Translations under genes and position numbers: made by a program
Assembly: GCA_029573365.1 (NCBI GenBank)
Contig: JAKQGD010000568.1
Span: 1 to 9,731, forward strand
Reading direction: 5' to 3'
DNA length: 9,731 nucleotides
From: Bacteroidota bacterium
GTDB lineage: Bacteria; Bacteroidota; Bacteroidia; Chitinophagales; Saprospiraceae
Shown: positions 1 through 6,107 of the stretch, in pieces
Layout of the letters: every line of letters starts with the position of its first letter
Numbering within the stretch: the first letter of the stretch is position 1
Notes under the pieces: model-generated
Databases searched by the model: none
The model's input: the letters and a program-made list of their open reading frames with translations, nothing else
What the model was told of the DNA's origin: nothing

Positions 1-2261
1 TATTTTTCTGCCAGTTCGTTGAGTTCGTGATAGTGGGTAGCAAAAAGAGTCTTGGGCCTGACTTTGCCATTGTGCAGATACTCTGCCAGTGACCATGCTA
101 TAGATATGCCGTCGTAGGTCGATGTGCCCCGGCCTATCTCATCGAGCAGGATGAGGCTCCGAGAAGAGATATTGTTCATAATGGAGGCAGTTTCATTCAT
201 CTCAAGCATAAAGGTAGATTCTCCACTCGAGATATTATCACTCGCCCCTACCCTGGTAAATATTTTATCTACGATGCCTACACGGGCCTTTCCGGCCGGC
301 ACATAGGAACCCATCTGAGCCATGAGCACAATCAGTGCTGTCTGCCTCAAAACTGCTGATTTTCCTGACATGTTGGGGCCCGTAATCATCATGATCTGGG
401 TGTCATCATTGTCCAGATGTATGTCATTAGGCACGTAATCCTGCCCTACCGCCATCTGTTGTTCGATGACAGGGTGACGGGCATTTTCGAACTGCAGTAT
501 CATACTCTCATCGACATGTGGACGGCAATAATTGTGCTTGAGTGCCGTATTGGCCAATGACAGTGTGCAGTCCAGAATGGCCAGATTGCGGGCATTTTGC
601 ATAATGGCGTCTATATAACCTGCCGCTGCGATGACTAGCTCATTAAATATCTTTTCTTCCAGAGCAGCAATACGTTCTTCGGCGGTGAGGATTTTTTCCT
701 CCAGGATTTTCAGGTCTTCGGAGATGTATCTTTCGGCATTGGCGAGGGTCTGTTTTCTAATCCACCCGGCGGGGATTTTTTCGTGGTCCTTGTATTTGTT
801 TGTGACCTCTAGATAGTAGCCAAAAACATTGTTAAACCCAACTTTAAGGCTGCTGATACCGGTTGCTTCGGCTTCTCTGGACTGGATTTCCAGTAACAAT
901 TCCTTGCTGTGTTTTATGATATGTCGCAGATCATCGAGCTCATCATTGCATCCTGTCCTGATGACATTTCCTTTTGACAGCAAAGTAGGCGGATCGTCAG
1001 AGAGTGTCTGTGATATTTCGTCCCTTAGTTTTTGGCACAACTGTATCCTGTCGGCCAGCATGCCCAGAGACTCCTGGCTTGAAGCACGCAAGACAAGCTG
1101 GATGTCGGGCAGAAGTGCCAGTGATCTTTTGAGCTGCAATAACTCCCGGGGAGAAATTTTTTCCATCGCCAGCCTGGAAGCTATTCGTTCGATGTCCCCT
1201 GCCTGCCGCAGCAGTGCCACAAGTGTATCAGCATCAAAATAATGATCCACAAAATACCCGACCATGTCGAGTCGTGTCCTGATTTTGTCTATGGAAAGGA
1301 GCGGCAACAAAATCCAGTTTTTAAGGAGCCTGGCTCCCATCGGCGTTACGGTTTTGTCCAGTACCTGAAGCAATGAACTGCCACCTTCGTGTGTGCTCCG
1401 TATGAGTTCTAGGTTGCGTATGGTAAACCTGTCAAGCCAGACATAATGCTCTGACTGTATTCTGGTAATCGAGGAAATATGGGCGGTTTTGTCGCTTTTA
1501 ATGGTTTGCAGGTAATGCAGGATGGCACCTGCGGCCACCTGTGCCAGGGACAGTTCTTCGATGCCAAAACCTTTGAGATTGGAAACCGAAAATCTGTCCA
1601 GCAGCTTCTCTCGGGTATAATCAGGCATGTAGACCCACTCTTCTATGCCGTAATAATAATACCGATCCCCATATATCTTTGTGTAGTCCTTGACAAATGC
1701 CTTGGATAAAATTATCTCAGAGGGACTAAAACCATCTATAAGCTTTTCTATGGTGGCAGCATTGCCTTCTGATACCAGGAAGTCTCCCGTGGAAATATCC
1801 AGAAAAGCTACTCCATATTCGTTTTTAGTTGTAAAGTGGATGGATGCCAGGAAATTATTGGCTTTTCGGTCCAGGATGGTATCGTCTATGGTAACCCCCG
1901 GAGTGACTACATCGGTTATGCCACGGTCAACGATCTTTTTTTCCTTGCTGGGTTTTTCCAGTTGTTCGCAGATGGCTACTCTGTATCCGGCCCTGACCAG
2001 CCTGGGCAGGTATACATCCAGAGAATGAAACGGAAAACCCGCAAGTTCGATGTCTGTACCACCATTGTTTCTCCGGGTAAGAACTATGCCCAGGATATCA
2101 GCGACTTTGACAGCATCATCGGCAAATGTCTCATAAAAATCTCCTACCCTGTACAAAAGAATGGCGTCAGGGTGTTTGGCCTTAAGCTTAAAATACTGGG
2201 CCATCAGCGGAGTAACCTTGCCCGCTTCATCTGTAGGTGCACTGACACTTTTTCTGGCCAA
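1..2261 (-). CDS. mutS: DNA mismatch repair protein MutS (C-terminus cut off by window edge)
   Basis: MutS binds mispaired or looped DNA as a dimer and uses ATP to recruit MutL. The open frame gives 753 residues in the window without a stop; MutS is usually about 850-880, so roughly 100-120 C-terminal residues lie off the left edge. Seen: the mismatch-recognition motif GDFYETF with Phe42-x-Glu44 in domain I; VAICEQLEKP near 95-104; the core-domain stretch NWILLPL; Walker A GPNMSGKS at residues 628-635 (357-380); Walker B LILLDEIGRGTS with Asp707-Glu708 (138-143); and FATHYHEL just before the edge. The start is TTG at 2259-2261, giving MARKSVSAPT, because there is no in-frame ATG before Met20 (PLMAQY) and related MutS proteins begin MAKK/MARK a similar distance before PLM. 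A promoter-like pair sits 32-63 bp upstream. The frame is intact at the N-terminus, core and ATPase, so it is probably functional. Confidence 0.97.
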   Translation of the reverse strand, partial: MARKSVSAPTDEAGKVTPLMAQYFKLKAKHPDAILLYRVGDFYETFADDAVKVADILGIVLTRRNNGGTDIELAGFPFHSLDVYLPRLVRAGYRVAICEQLEKPSKEKKIVDRGITDVVTPGVTIDDTILDRKANNFLASIHFTTKNEYGVAFLDISTGDFLVSEGNAATIEKLIDGFSPSEIILSKAFVKDYTKIYGDRYYYYGIEEWVYMPDYTREKLLDRFSVSNLKGFGIEELSLAQVAAGAILHYLQTIKSDKTAHISSITRIQSEHYVWLDRFTIRNLELIRSTHEGGSSLLQVLDKTVTPMGARLLKNWILLPLLSIDKIRTRLDMVGYFVDHYFDADTLVALLRQAGDIERIASRLAMEKISPRELLQLKRSLALLPDIQLVLRASSQESLGMLADRIQLCQKLRDEISQTLSDDPPTLLSKGNVIRTGCNDELDDLRHIIKHSKELLLEIQSREAEATGISSLKVGFNNVFGYYLEVTNKYKDHEKIPAGWIRKQTLANAERYISEDLKILEEKILTAEERIAALEEKIFNELVIAAAGYIDAIMQNARNLAILDCTLSLANTALKHNYCRPHVDESMILQFENARHPVIEQQMAVGQDYVPNDIHLDNDDTQIMMITGPNMSGKSAVLRQTALIVLMAQMGSYVPAGKARVGIVDKIFTRVGASDNISSGESTFMLEMNETASIMNNISSRSLILLDEIGRGTSTYDGISIAWSLAEYLHNGKVRPKTLFATHYHELNELAEK

Positions 2262-2292
2262 CTTTATACTGTCTTTTGGAAAATATAAAACG

Positions 2293-2324
2293 CAAATATA
2301 GGGAAAGCAGGTCAGAAATACCAA
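2293..2324 (-). promoter_or_regulatory. Probable Bacteroidota-type promoter of mutS
   Basis: On the minus strand, TATATTTG at 2300-2293 matches the Bacteroidota -7 consensus TAnnTTTG exactly. A TTG at 2324-2322 lies 21 bp upstream, where a -33 element is expected. Transcription would begin near 2286, leaving a leader of about 25 nt before the TTG start codon at 2261. This placement also makes an upstream in-frame TTG (the -33 element itself) an unlikely start codon. Confidence 0.55.
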
Positions 2325-2375
2325 GCGGCTACTTAATTTGCCAGCCGGCCTAGGTGTAGAAAAGTTTAAGCGGAA

Positions 2376-2437
2376 GTCTGGTCAGCATTAAAACATCCAG
2401 GAAGAGACTTAATGCGGGTCAGTGTTTTTTACCAGAC
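2376..2437. repeat. Nested inverted repeat between DUF4442 gene and mutS
   Basis: Two perfect 7-bp inverted repeats are nested. The outer arms are GTCTGGT (2376-2382) and ACCAGAC (2431-2437). The inner arms are GCATTAA (2385-2391) and TTAATGC (2409-2415). An RNA from either strand could fold into a two-tier hairpin with a 17-nt apical loop and a bulged 3' side (plus strand) or 5' side (minus strand). No U-tract follows on either strand, so it is not a standard intrinsic terminator. It lies downstream of the DUF4442 gene and upstream of the mutS promoter. It may end or stabilise the pduO-DUF4442 transcript, or bind a protein; the function is unknown. Confidence 0.5.
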
Positions 2438-2467
2438 GATTTATGGTGCCCTGAAAAGGATAAACCC

Positions 2468-2950
2468 TTACTCTTTTCTCCTAAACGACCATGTTATATA
2501 CGCCCGGGCTACAACATCACCCGCGGTGTCAGTGCCTGTGGACATCATGGTTATGGTGCCTGTTTGCCCAGCCGATGACAGCCCGTCGAGTACGGTCTGA
2601 AGTTCGATTCCCTGGTCGCAGGTAAAAGTAACCATGGTTGCCGCTTTTTTGACATACTCCATCCTGAAACCGGTCACCAGCATGGAGTGAGCGGACCTGC
2701 CTGCAAGATGCATCTGGCAAAGGGCTCCTGTTGACAGTTCTGCAGCTCCTCCCAGGGCGGCAAAATAGATGGATTTGAACGGATTCTGGGTCCTGAGCCC
2801 AAAAGGTATGGTAACCCGACAGTTATTTTCATCCAGTTGCCTCACCCTGATGCCCCAAAAAACTACTGAAGGCAACCTGAACGACATGCCCAGAATAAAT
2901 TTTACCGGATTGAGTACATTGCGGCGATAGATCTCAGATTCTTTCCTCAT
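2468..2950 (-). CDS. DUF4442 domain-containing hotdog-fold protein (putative thioesterase-like)
   Basis: This 160-residue protein resembles the DUF4442 family of the hotdog superfamily, whose better-known relatives (PaaI/YbgC-type) hydrolyse acyl-CoA thioesters. The substrate is not known for this subfamily. Seen: a basic N-terminus; the central segment NPFKSIYFAALGGAAELSTG (about residues 56-75), corresponding to the hotdog central helix with small residues; then alternating beta-strand pattern up to ARAYITWSFRRKE. There is no signal peptide, so it should be cytoplasmic. ATG at 2950 lies 3 bp after the stop of the cobalamin adenosyltransferase gene, so the two are almost certainly co-transcribed and perhaps translationally coupled. 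The family call is from sequence pattern; thioesterase activity is only inferred. Confidence 0.85.
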   Translation of the reverse strand: MRKESEIYRRNVLNPVKFILGMSFRLPSVVFWGIRVRQLDENNCRVTIPFGLRTQNPFKSIYFAALGGAAELSTGALCQMHLAGRSAHSMLVTGFRMEYVKKAATMVTFTCDQGIELQTVLDGLSSAGQTGTITMMSTGTDTAGDVVARAYITWSFRRKE

Positions 2951-2953
2951 TTG

Positions 2954-3505
2954 TCAGTCTTTTTTACGAGGATGCCAGTGGACCTCATTTACTCCCTTAC
3001 TATGTGCTATGTATCTGGCCAGGACAAAAAAATAGTCCGAAAGCCTGTTGAGATAGACGACTATAGCCGATTCTACCTCCGCAACCCTGCCCAGCGAAAT
3101 CACCCTCCTTTCTGCCCTTCTGCACACGGTACGGCATATATGGGCTTGGGACACTGCAATATCACCTCCCGGAAGAATGAAGTTTTTAAGCGGTTCGAGA
3201 AGCTGGTCCATGGTATCCATGGCATTTTCGAGGACCTGGATGTCAGTGTCTCTGATGTCTGACGAAAGAGTAAATTTTGACGGGTCCGCTGCCAGGCTGG
3301 AGCCAATGTCAAAAAGTCTTTTTTGGACTTCGCTCAGGAAGTAGTTTTGGGTAGCCTCAACAAAGGAATCATTGAGCAGGCCAATAAAACTGTTAAGCTC
3401 GTCGACGGTGCCGTAGGCTTCTATACGGATATCGTCTTTTGACACCCGGGTGCCCCCGAATAAAGATGTCGTACCCTCGTCACCTGTCCTGGTATATATT
3501 TTCAT
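2954..3505 (-). CDS. pduO: Cob(I)alamin adenosyltransferase, PduO type
   Basis: The enzyme transfers the adenosyl group of ATP to cob(I)alamin to make adenosylcobalamin, the cofactor of methylmalonyl-CoA mutase and some ribonucleotide reductases. The 183 residues match the usual single-domain length. Seen: the N-terminal ATP-binding segment IYTRTGDEGTTSLFGGTRVSKDD followed by EAYGTVDELNSFIG; the conserved arginine helix CRRAERRVISL near 129-139; and the C-terminal signature VYLNRLSDYFFVLARYIA near 149-166. The protein is cytoplasmic and expected to be a trimer of helix bundles. It is first in a probable two-gene unit with the DUF4442 gene. A -7-like TATATTTG lies 26-33 bp upstream of the ATG. 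PduO, MMAB and EutT-like labels overlap; the TRTGD start and RRAERR motif make the PduO/MMAB family secure. No B12 transport or mutase gene is in the window. Confidence 0.96.
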   Translation of the reverse strand: MKIYTRTGDEGTTSLFGGTRVSKDDIRIEAYGTVDELNSFIGLLNDSFVEATQNYFLSEVQKRLFDIGSSLAADPSKFTLSSDIRDTDIQVLENAMDTMDQLLEPLKNFILPGGDIAVSQAHICRTVCRRAERRVISLGRVAEVESAIVVYLNRLSDYFFVLARYIAHSKGVNEVHWHPRKKD

Positions 3506-3530
3506 GATAAAACTTTGAACCTAATCGGGA

Positions 3531-3538
3531 CAAATATA
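3531..3538 (-). promoter_or_regulatory. Possible -7 element for the pduO-DUF4442 unit
   Basis: TATATTTG on the minus strand (3538-3531) is an exact match to TAnnTTTG and sits 25 bp before the pduO ATG, giving a leader of about 20 nt. The -33 side is weak: a T-run (reverse of 3556-3559) lies 17 bp upstream, but no clean TTTG is present at the expected spacing. Confidence 0.42.
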
Positions 3539-3625
3539 TACATAATTCGCCAACGAAAACGGTTACTTTTTTGCTGTTGCTAACCAATTAACAATTTGTA
3601 AACGCCACAAACCGGACTCCGAATG

Positions 3626-3633
3626 TACTTTTG
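3626..3633 (+). promoter_or_regulatory. Possible -7 element for the pyrophosphatase gene
   Basis: TACTTTTG at 3626-3633 matches TAnnTTTG and lies 18 bp before the ATG at 3652. The nearest TTTG upstream (3595-3598) is 27 bp away, longer than the usual 19-21, so the -33 element is doubtful. The promoter would be divergent from that of pduO in the same 146-bp gap. Confidence 0.35.
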
Positions 3634-3651
3634 CAACTCAAAAGTGTAGTT

Positions 3652-4263
3652 ATGACCAATGTGTTTAAGCTCCACCCCTGGCATGGTGTGGACATAGGAA
3701 ACGAAGCCCCGGAGCTGGTGACAGCATTTATCGAAATCATACCCAGCGATACGGTAAAATATGAGATAGATAAACATTCTGGCTACCTCAAGGTCGACAG
3801 GCCGCAGAAATTCAGCAATATAGTTCCGGCTTTGTATGGCTTTATTCCACAAACGTACTGTGCCGAAGATGTAGCCAATCTAAATATGAAAGTCACGGGC
3901 CGCACAGACATCAAGGGTGACGGCGACCCTTTGGATATATTAGTATTAACCGAAAGGGAAATCACCCACGGAGACATCCTTGTAAGAGCCTATCCGATAG
4001 GAGGATTCAGGCTTGTGGACAACAATGAAGCCGATGACAAAATCATCGCCGTGCTTAAGAGCGACGATGTGTATGGGCTTTGGAAAGACATCAGCGATGT
4101 ACCGGCTACCATCATCAACAGATTAAAACATTATTTCCTGACCTACAAACAAATGCCATACAAAGAGCCTACGTGCATCATTGATGAGGTTTATGGCAAG
4201 GAAGGTGCTTTTGAAGTCATCAGGGCCAGCATGGAGGATTATCACCACCATTTCAGGCGATAA
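3652..4263 (+). CDS. ppa: Inorganic pyrophosphatase, family I (soluble)
   Basis: It hydrolyses pyrophosphate to two phosphates with Mg2+ in the cytoplasm, pulling nucleotide and amino-acid activation reactions forward. It has 203 residues from the ATG at 3652. A seven-codon extension from a TTG at 3631 is rejected because that TTG overlaps the -7 element and MTNVFKLHPWHG is a natural start. Seen: KYEIDKHSGYLKVDRP; LYGFIPQTYC; the family signature GDGDPLDILV carrying the metal-binding aspartates; and the acidic ADDKIIAV. Compared with E. coli Ppa there are about 16 extra residues between YGFIPQTYC and DGDPLD (the EDVANLNMKVTGRTDIKG segment); I recall such longer forms from related Bacteroidota. 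The C-terminus ends HHHFRR. Its stop is 3 bp from the stop of the oppositely oriented oxidoreductase gene. Confidence 0.96.
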   Translation: MTNVFKLHPWHGVDIGNEAPELVTAFIEIIPSDTVKYEIDKHSGYLKVDRPQKFSNIVPALYGFIPQTYCAEDVANLNMKVTGRTDIKGDGDPLDILVLTEREITHGDILVRAYPIGGFRLVDNNEADDKIIAVLKSDDVYGLWKDISDVPATIINRLKHYFLTYKQMPYKEPTCIIDEVYGKEGAFEVIRASMEDYHHHFRR

Positions 4264-4266
4264 ACC

Positions 4267-5229
4267 TCAATGGCTGAAAACAATCTTGCCAAACTGTTTA
4301 CCCTCGGCCATCCGAGAAAAACCATCCCGGTAATTATCCAGCGGCAAAACACAGTCGATTACTGGTACGATGTGATGTTTGCTCACGAAGTCTATCATTT
4401 GCCCAAAATCCGATTCCGAGCCCATGGTTGACCCAAGAATGGATAGTTGTTTCCAGAACACCTGTTGCGGATTTACTGAACCTATCTGCCCTGCCGTGGC
4501 ACCATAAAAGGCTATTCGTCCACCAGGCTGACACACCCTGATCAGTCCTGAAAACCCGGGACCACAGGCACCGTCGATAACCACATCCACACCACCGAAG
4601 TCGGTTACCAAATCCTTGGTCCAGTTGGTATCCTTATAGTCGTATCCACCGACGGCTCCCATCTTCATAGCCTTGGTGATTTTAGCCGCATCACCTGAGG
4701 TGACCACAACCGTACAACCCAAAGCCAGAGCAAACTGAAAAGCCATCAGGGCCACACCCCCTCCTATGCCTGTCACAAGCACTTTTTCGCCCTGCCTGAG
4801 GCCTGCCCTGCTAAACAATGCCCTGTACGCTGTAACCCCGGCCAACGGCAACGCTGCAGCTTGAGTAACTGTGAGGTGTGAAGGTTTGAGATACAAGTAT
4901 TTTTTGTCTATAGCAATATAATCAGCAAATGTGCCATCATCCGGCACACCCAGGACACGAAACCTACTGTCCTGGAAATTTTGGTTTAAACCCCAATCCA
5001 GGCCCGGATTGATGACATAATCCTCTCCCTGCCACGTGCCGCATCCATCTGAGCCCATGGTTGCTCCTGAAACGATGCCGGGATAAAGTCCTTTGGTAAT
5101 CCAGACATCGCGGTGGTTCATGGATGAGGCCCGGATATTGAGCATGACCTGTCCTTCCTGCAGCTCCGGCATTTTTTTATCCACATGTTCGGGCATTGAG
5201 GCCTCCTGATTTATGACTATGGCTCTCAT
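4267..5229 (-). CDS. Zinc-less MDR family oxidoreductase (quinone oxidoreductase/alcohol dehydrogenase-like)
   Basis: This is a 320-residue medium-chain dehydrogenase/reductase, expected to be a cytoplasmic NAD(P)H-dependent enzyme acting on a quinone, enone, aldehyde or alcohol; the substrate cannot be told. Seen: an N-terminal GroES-like catalytic domain (about 1-120) with SSMNHRDVWITKG and GSDGCG; ALPLAGVTAYRAL at the domain junction; a Rossmann domain with the nucleotide loop VTGIGGGVALMAFQFA (about 150-165); and VDVVIDGACG and GGRIAFYGATAG. The catalytic-zinc ligands of true alcohol dehydrogenases are replaced (NHRD where GxCHxD is usual, GSD where GHE is usual) and the four-cysteine structural zinc lobe is absent, so it is probably zinc-free like QOR or YogA-type proteins. 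It is divergent from the pentapeptide gene, and I see no convincing promoter for it. Confidence 0.9.
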   Translation of the reverse strand: MRAIVINQEASMPEHVDKKMPELQEGQVMLNIRASSMNHRDVWITKGLYPGIVSGATMGSDGCGTWQGEDYVINPGLDWGLNQNFQDSRFRVLGVPDDGTFADYIAIDKKYLYLKPSHLTVTQAAALPLAGVTAYRALFSRAGLRQGEKVLVTGIGGGVALMAFQFALALGCTVVVTSGDAAKITKAMKMGAVGGYDYKDTNWTKDLVTDFGGVDVVIDGACGPGFSGLIRVCQPGGRIAFYGATAGQIGSVNPQQVFWKQLSILGSTMGSESDFGQMIDFVSKHHIVPVIDCVLPLDNYRDGFSRMAEGKQFGKIVFSH

Positions 5230-5367
5230 TTGAATAATGCTTAAATTATGTGATGTAAAGATAAGCAGCTCAGAGCAAGATTTTTAGTATTGCATAATAG
5301 GCAGACTAATTTATTTGAACCTGGTATTTAAGTCTTGGAAAAAAAAGTCCATATTGTGTCGTTTATC

Positions 5368-5375
5368 TAATTTTG
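5368..5375 (+). promoter_or_regulatory. Possible -7 element very close to the pentapeptide gene start
   Basis: TAATTTTG at 5368-5375 fits TAnnTTTG, but ends only 6 bp before the ATG at 5382. No TTG lies at the expected -33 distance (about 5344-5349 is a purine run). If real, transcription would start at or next to the ATG and the message would be nearly leaderless; otherwise the match is chance. Confidence 0.25.
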
Positions 5376-5381
5376 GATATC

Positions 5382-5957
5382 ATGGAAGAACCATATTTCA
5401 GCAACCGGATTTTTACCGGCCATGACACGATAAATAAAGGTCTGATGGCAGGTGAGTATGAAAACTGCCTTTTCAGGCAATGCGACATTAGCGAGGCAGA
5501 TTTATCGGGGAGGAAATTTGAATCGTGCAGATTTGAAGACTGCAATCTGAGCATGGCTAAAATCCAAAAAACTGCTTTCAGAAAAGTGGTATTTAAAGAT
5601 TGTAAGATACTTGGATTGCATTTTGAAAATTGTCTTGAATTTGGCCTGCAAATGACGTTTGAACATTGCCAGATGCATCATTCGACATTTCTTGCAGGGA
5701 AATTTAAAAAAACGACATTTTTGAAATGTGACCTTACTGAAGTTGATTTTTCAGGCAGTGATTTTTCGGGTACTTTATTTGAGGATTGTAATCTCAATAG
5801 AGCCGTATTTGAAAATACAAATCTCGAAAATGCTGACCTTTGTACTGCCTTTAATTTTATTATCGACCCGGAAATAAATCATCTGAAAGGTGCCATATTT
5901 TCTACGGAAGGCTTGCCCGGATTATTAAAAAAATACGGAATAAAAATTGAAAATTGA
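5382..5957 (+). CDS. Pentapeptide-repeat protein, Qnr/McbG-like
   Basis: This is a 191-residue pentapeptide-repeat protein. Such proteins fold as a right-handed quadrilateral beta-helix; Qnr, MfpA and McbG mimic B-DNA and protect DNA gyrase. Seen: regular five-residue steps with central Phe or Leu, for example CDISEADLSG, CRFEDCNLSM, VVFKDCKILG, TTFLKCDLTE, VDFSGSDFSG and VFENTNLENADL. A less regular stretch (LEFGLQMTFEHCQM) sits mid-protein. The C-terminal cap, IDPEINHLKGAIFS to LLKKYGIKI, resembles the Qnr end (DPRRVNLEGV to LLEPLGVIV, from memory). Numerous Cys in FxxC steps are also Qnr-like. There is no signal peptide, so it is cytoplasmic. The start is ATG at 5382 (MEEPYF), preferred over a TTG three codons upstream. 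Gyrase binding is an inference; many chromosomal homologues have no known role. Confidence 0.93.
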   Translation: MEEPYFSNRIFTGHDTINKGLMAGEYENCLFRQCDISEADLSGRKFESCRFEDCNLSMAKIQKTAFRKVVFKDCKILGLHFENCLEFGLQMTFEHCQMHHSTFLAGKFKKTTFLKCDLTEVDFSGSDFSGTLFEDCNLNRAVFENTNLENADLCTAFNFIIDPEINHLKGAIFSTEGLPGLLKKYGIKIEN

Positions 5958-6008
5958 TTTTTAAGGTGATTAAAAATCTAAAATTCCGATATCAAAAAAA
6001 CTAAATAA

Positions 6009-6029
6009 AACAATGATTTCCACATTGTT
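6009..6029 (+). terminator. Weak AT-rich hairpin after the pentapeptide gene
   Basis: AACAATG (6009-6015) pairs with CATTGTT (6023-6029) around a 7-nt loop, about 50 bp after the stop at 5957. It is followed by only a short pyrimidine stretch (CTTACC), so it is a poor intrinsic terminator on its own. It could act together with the stronger hairpin at 6043-6070, which is symmetric enough to work in both directions. Confidence 0.35.
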
Positions 6030-6035
6030 CTTACC

Positions 6036-6070
6036 AAAAAAAATGCCCTGATCCAAACAGACCAGGGCAT
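6036..6070 (-). terminator. Rho-independent terminator of the giant T9SS protein gene
   Basis: Read on the minus strand, a perfect 8-bp stem (ATGCCCTG, 6070-6063, with CAGGGCAT, 6050-6043) encloses a 12-nt loop and runs into eight U residues (complement of the A-run 6036-6043). It begins 38 bp after the TAA of the giant gene at 6108. This is a textbook intrinsic terminator. On the plus strand the hairpin is followed by GAGTTTTA, so it may also stop read-through from the pentapeptide gene. Confidence 0.85.
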
Positions 6071-6107
6071 GAGTTTTATAGCGACATATTTACAGAACTA
6101 AAAATTG

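Noticed and set aside
829..1242. Plus-strand 137-residue open frame, Ser-rich
   Set aside because: It is antisense to the MutS core/lever domain. The Ser/Leu-rich composition is what an antisense frame of this region gives.
1836..2288. Plus-strand 150-residue open frame
   Set aside because: It lies wholly antisense to the conserved MutS N-terminal domain, has no recognisable domain and no start context.
2951..3262. Plus-strand 103-residue open frame opposite pduO
   Set aside because: It is antisense to the conserved PduO C-terminal motifs; the composition is patternless.
3561..3585. GGTTA ... TAACC inverted repeat in the pduO-ppa gap
   Set aside because: It has only 5 paired bases with a 15-nt loop, which is expected by chance.
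3631..3633. TTG start adding seven residues to the pyrophosphatase
   Set aside because: It overlaps the TACTTTTG promoter-like element, and the downstream ATG gives a natural family N-terminus.
5230..5381. Promoter for the oxidoreductase gene (TATCTTTA on the minus strand)
   Set aside because: The last consensus G is missing and no TTG sits at a suitable distance, so it is too weak to list as a feature.
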